A stretch of DNA of 64,000 nt. Source: Mycolicibacterium frederiksbergense. Lineage in GTDB: Bacteria; Actinomycetota; Actinomycetes; Mycobacteriales; Mycobacteriaceae. Under the pieces are notes generated by a model. The model ran no database searches. It was given only the letters and a program-made list of their open reading frames with translations, and was not told the DNA's origin. Shown here piece after piece: positions 62,974-64,000 of this stretch. Both the position numbers and the translations under genes were made by a program. The stretch lies in contig NZ_CP038799.1 in NCBI RefSeq assembly GCF_012223425.1, positions 1,364,001-1,428,000 of the forward strand, given 5' to 3'. Numbering within the stretch: the stretch's first letter is position 1; every line of letters starts with the position of its first letter.

Positions 62974-63417
62974 TCAGCCGAAGATGATCGCCACGAGCTT
63001 GGCCAGCCCGAGGTCGGTGAATCCGATCAGCGTCACCATGAAGGTCAGGAACACCAAGACCACGGTGGTGTAGGTGACCATCTGCTTGCGATTAGGCCAG
63101 ATGACCTTGCGCAGTTCTCCGATGACCTGCTTCAGGTAGTTCCAGACGAACTGGAAGGGATTACCCCGTCCCTCGTCCGTCTTCGCTGCCTTGGCCGGTT
63201 TCGTGCGCTTGGCCGGCTTGTCCTCGGATCCGGCGTCATCCGCGTCCTCGGCGTCGGACACCGCGACGGCGCTTCCGGCCGGTTCGGCTGCCGTGCGTCG
63301 CGACCGCTTCCCGGTGGGGCGCAGCGGTCCGGCGGGAACGGCGGCGGGACCGCTCGTCTGGCCGTCCTCGGGCCCTTCGCCTGCCGAAGGCCCCAGAGGC
63401 GGTTGATCGTCGCTCAC
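62974..63417 (-). CDS. secE: Protein translocase subunit SecE
   Basis: This 147-residue protein has a long charged N-terminal extension (residues 1 to about 85, Lys, Ala, Asp rich), a conserved NYLKQVIGELRKVIWPNRKQ and one transmembrane helix (YTTVVLVFLTFMVTLIGF). It stabilises the SecY channel. The start is the GTG at 63417 (SDDQPPLGPSAGEG); longer frames upstream are not supported. It lies 69 bp from tRNA-Trp, the usual order in mycobacteria. Confidence 0.92.
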   Translation of the reverse strand: MSDDQPPLGPSAGEGPEDGQTSGPAAVPAGPLRPTGKRSRRTAAEPAGSAVAVSDAEDADDAGSEDKPAKRTKPAKAAKTDEGRGNPFQFVWNYLKQVIGELRKVIWPNRKQMVTYTTVVLVFLTFMVTLIGFTDLGLAKLVAIIFG

Positions 63418-63485
63418 CGCATGCCTTTCGTCTGTGTACGTGTGGTCACCTTCCAGTGTCCACACTTGTCGAGTATTCAGTTGAG

Positions 63486-63558
<73 letters not shown>

Positions 63559-63692
63559 TCGTTCGAGGCTTCACATAACTGCGCGCTCTCCGATCGGTCG
63601 ATTTCCGAACCGACGGACAGCGCGCTGTAGTGGGAAAACCCCGAGGACCGAGTGTACATCGGCCCACATGCGAGTTACTAATCCCCTGCTGG

Positions 63693-64000
63693 CTACTCCC
63701 CTACCGCTGCCCGGAGCACCTGTCCGGTCTCGCGGTCGTAGCGCACCGACACCGAGTTGTCGCCTTCGTGGCCCATCAGCGTGGTGAACGCCTCCATGAT
63801 GATCCCGCCGTCATCGTCGGTGAGCACGTTGCGGGTCACCACGATGTCGGCGTTGAAGCGGTTCTCGACCGACTTGATCTCCAGCTGGGCGTGCAGACGG
63901 TCGCCCACCTTGATCGGGCGGTGGTACACGAAGCGCTGGTCGACCTGGATGATCTGCATGGTCTCCATGCCGACGTCGACGTTGCGGAAGAAGTCCTGCT
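63693..64000 (-). CDS. hadC: (3R)-hydroxyacyl-ACP dehydratase subunit HadC (partial, 5' end beyond window)
   Basis: The C-terminal ~102 residues of a hotdog-fold protein of the FAS-II cycle that extends meromycolic acids. Visible: VDVGMETMQIIQVDQRFVYH, then IVVTRNVLTDDDGGIIMEAF and TTLMGHEGDNSVSVRYDRET, similar to HadC of M. tuberculosis. Its position next to tRNA-Trp and secE agrees. HadC pairs with HadB, whose gene should lie beyond the window edge. Confidence 0.88.
   Translation of the reverse strand, partial: QDFFRNVDVGMETMQIIQVDQRFVYHRPIKVGDRLHAQLEIKSVENRFNADIVVTRNVLTDDDGGIIMEAFTTLMGHEGDNSVSVRYDRETGQVLRAAVGE

Overview
This 64 kb window comes from a fast-growing, high-GC mycobacterium (Mycolicibacterium-type). 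It carries rpoB and rpoC, rplJ and rplL, rplK and rplA, nusG, secE, tRNA-Trp and hadC. It also carries the mycolate methyltransferase, LipG, ABC1-kinase, GH38 alpha-mannosidase, sugar-kinase and Mkl genes that lie together in the Mycobacterium tuberculosis hadC-to-end region (about Rv0637 to Rv0670), read here in reverse.

Layout. 1-5 kb: a TetR regulator, an FAD amine-oxidase-like enzyme, a PAP2 membrane phosphatase, endonuclease IV, a 47-residue basic protein and a Ca/Na antiporter. 5-13 kb: rpoC and rpoB with a terminator and a promoter. 13-17 kb: a secreted alpha/beta-hydrolase, mkl, and rplL-rplJ behind an L10-type leader. 17-25 kb: an aldehyde dehydrogenase and a coupled operon of WYL regulator, alpha-mannosidase, a 188-residue protein and a ROK kinase. 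25-36 kb: two DinB proteins, an AbiEi-like/DUF559 nuclease gene bracketed by two matching hairpins, a TetR/MpaB-oxygenase divergent pair, ABC1 kinase and lipG, an ArsR-SulP-MarR operon, a DUF5313 protein and a mycolate methyltransferase.

36-60 kb is an accessory, AT-richer island between rplA and the mycolate methyltransferase, which are neighbours in M. tuberculosis. It holds two paralogous small secreted proteins, then an exopolysaccharide locus: DUF4012 protein, Wzz/BY-tyrosine kinase, AlgD-like nucleotide-sugar dehydrogenase, glycosyltransferase, flippase, polymerase-like protein and acyltransferase on the plus strand. A heparinase II/III-type lyase, an FkbM methyltransferase and a polyprenyl-phosphate sugar transferase follow on the minus strand, with a low-molecular-weight tyrosine phosphatase on the plus strand. 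The set is consistent with lipid-linked synthesis, flipping, polymerisation and kinase/phosphatase control of a uronate-containing polymer (inference). Paralogous endonuclease/exonuclease/phosphatase proteins sit at both ends.

Two insertion sequences broke the acyltransferase gene. One is an ISL3-family element with a second copy nested inside it and its right half present three times. The other is an IS256-family element. Both target duplications are visible, and removing both insertions restores one open frame of 359 codons. 60-64 kb returns to the conserved core: rplA, rplK, nusG, secE, tRNA-Trp and the 3' part of hadC.
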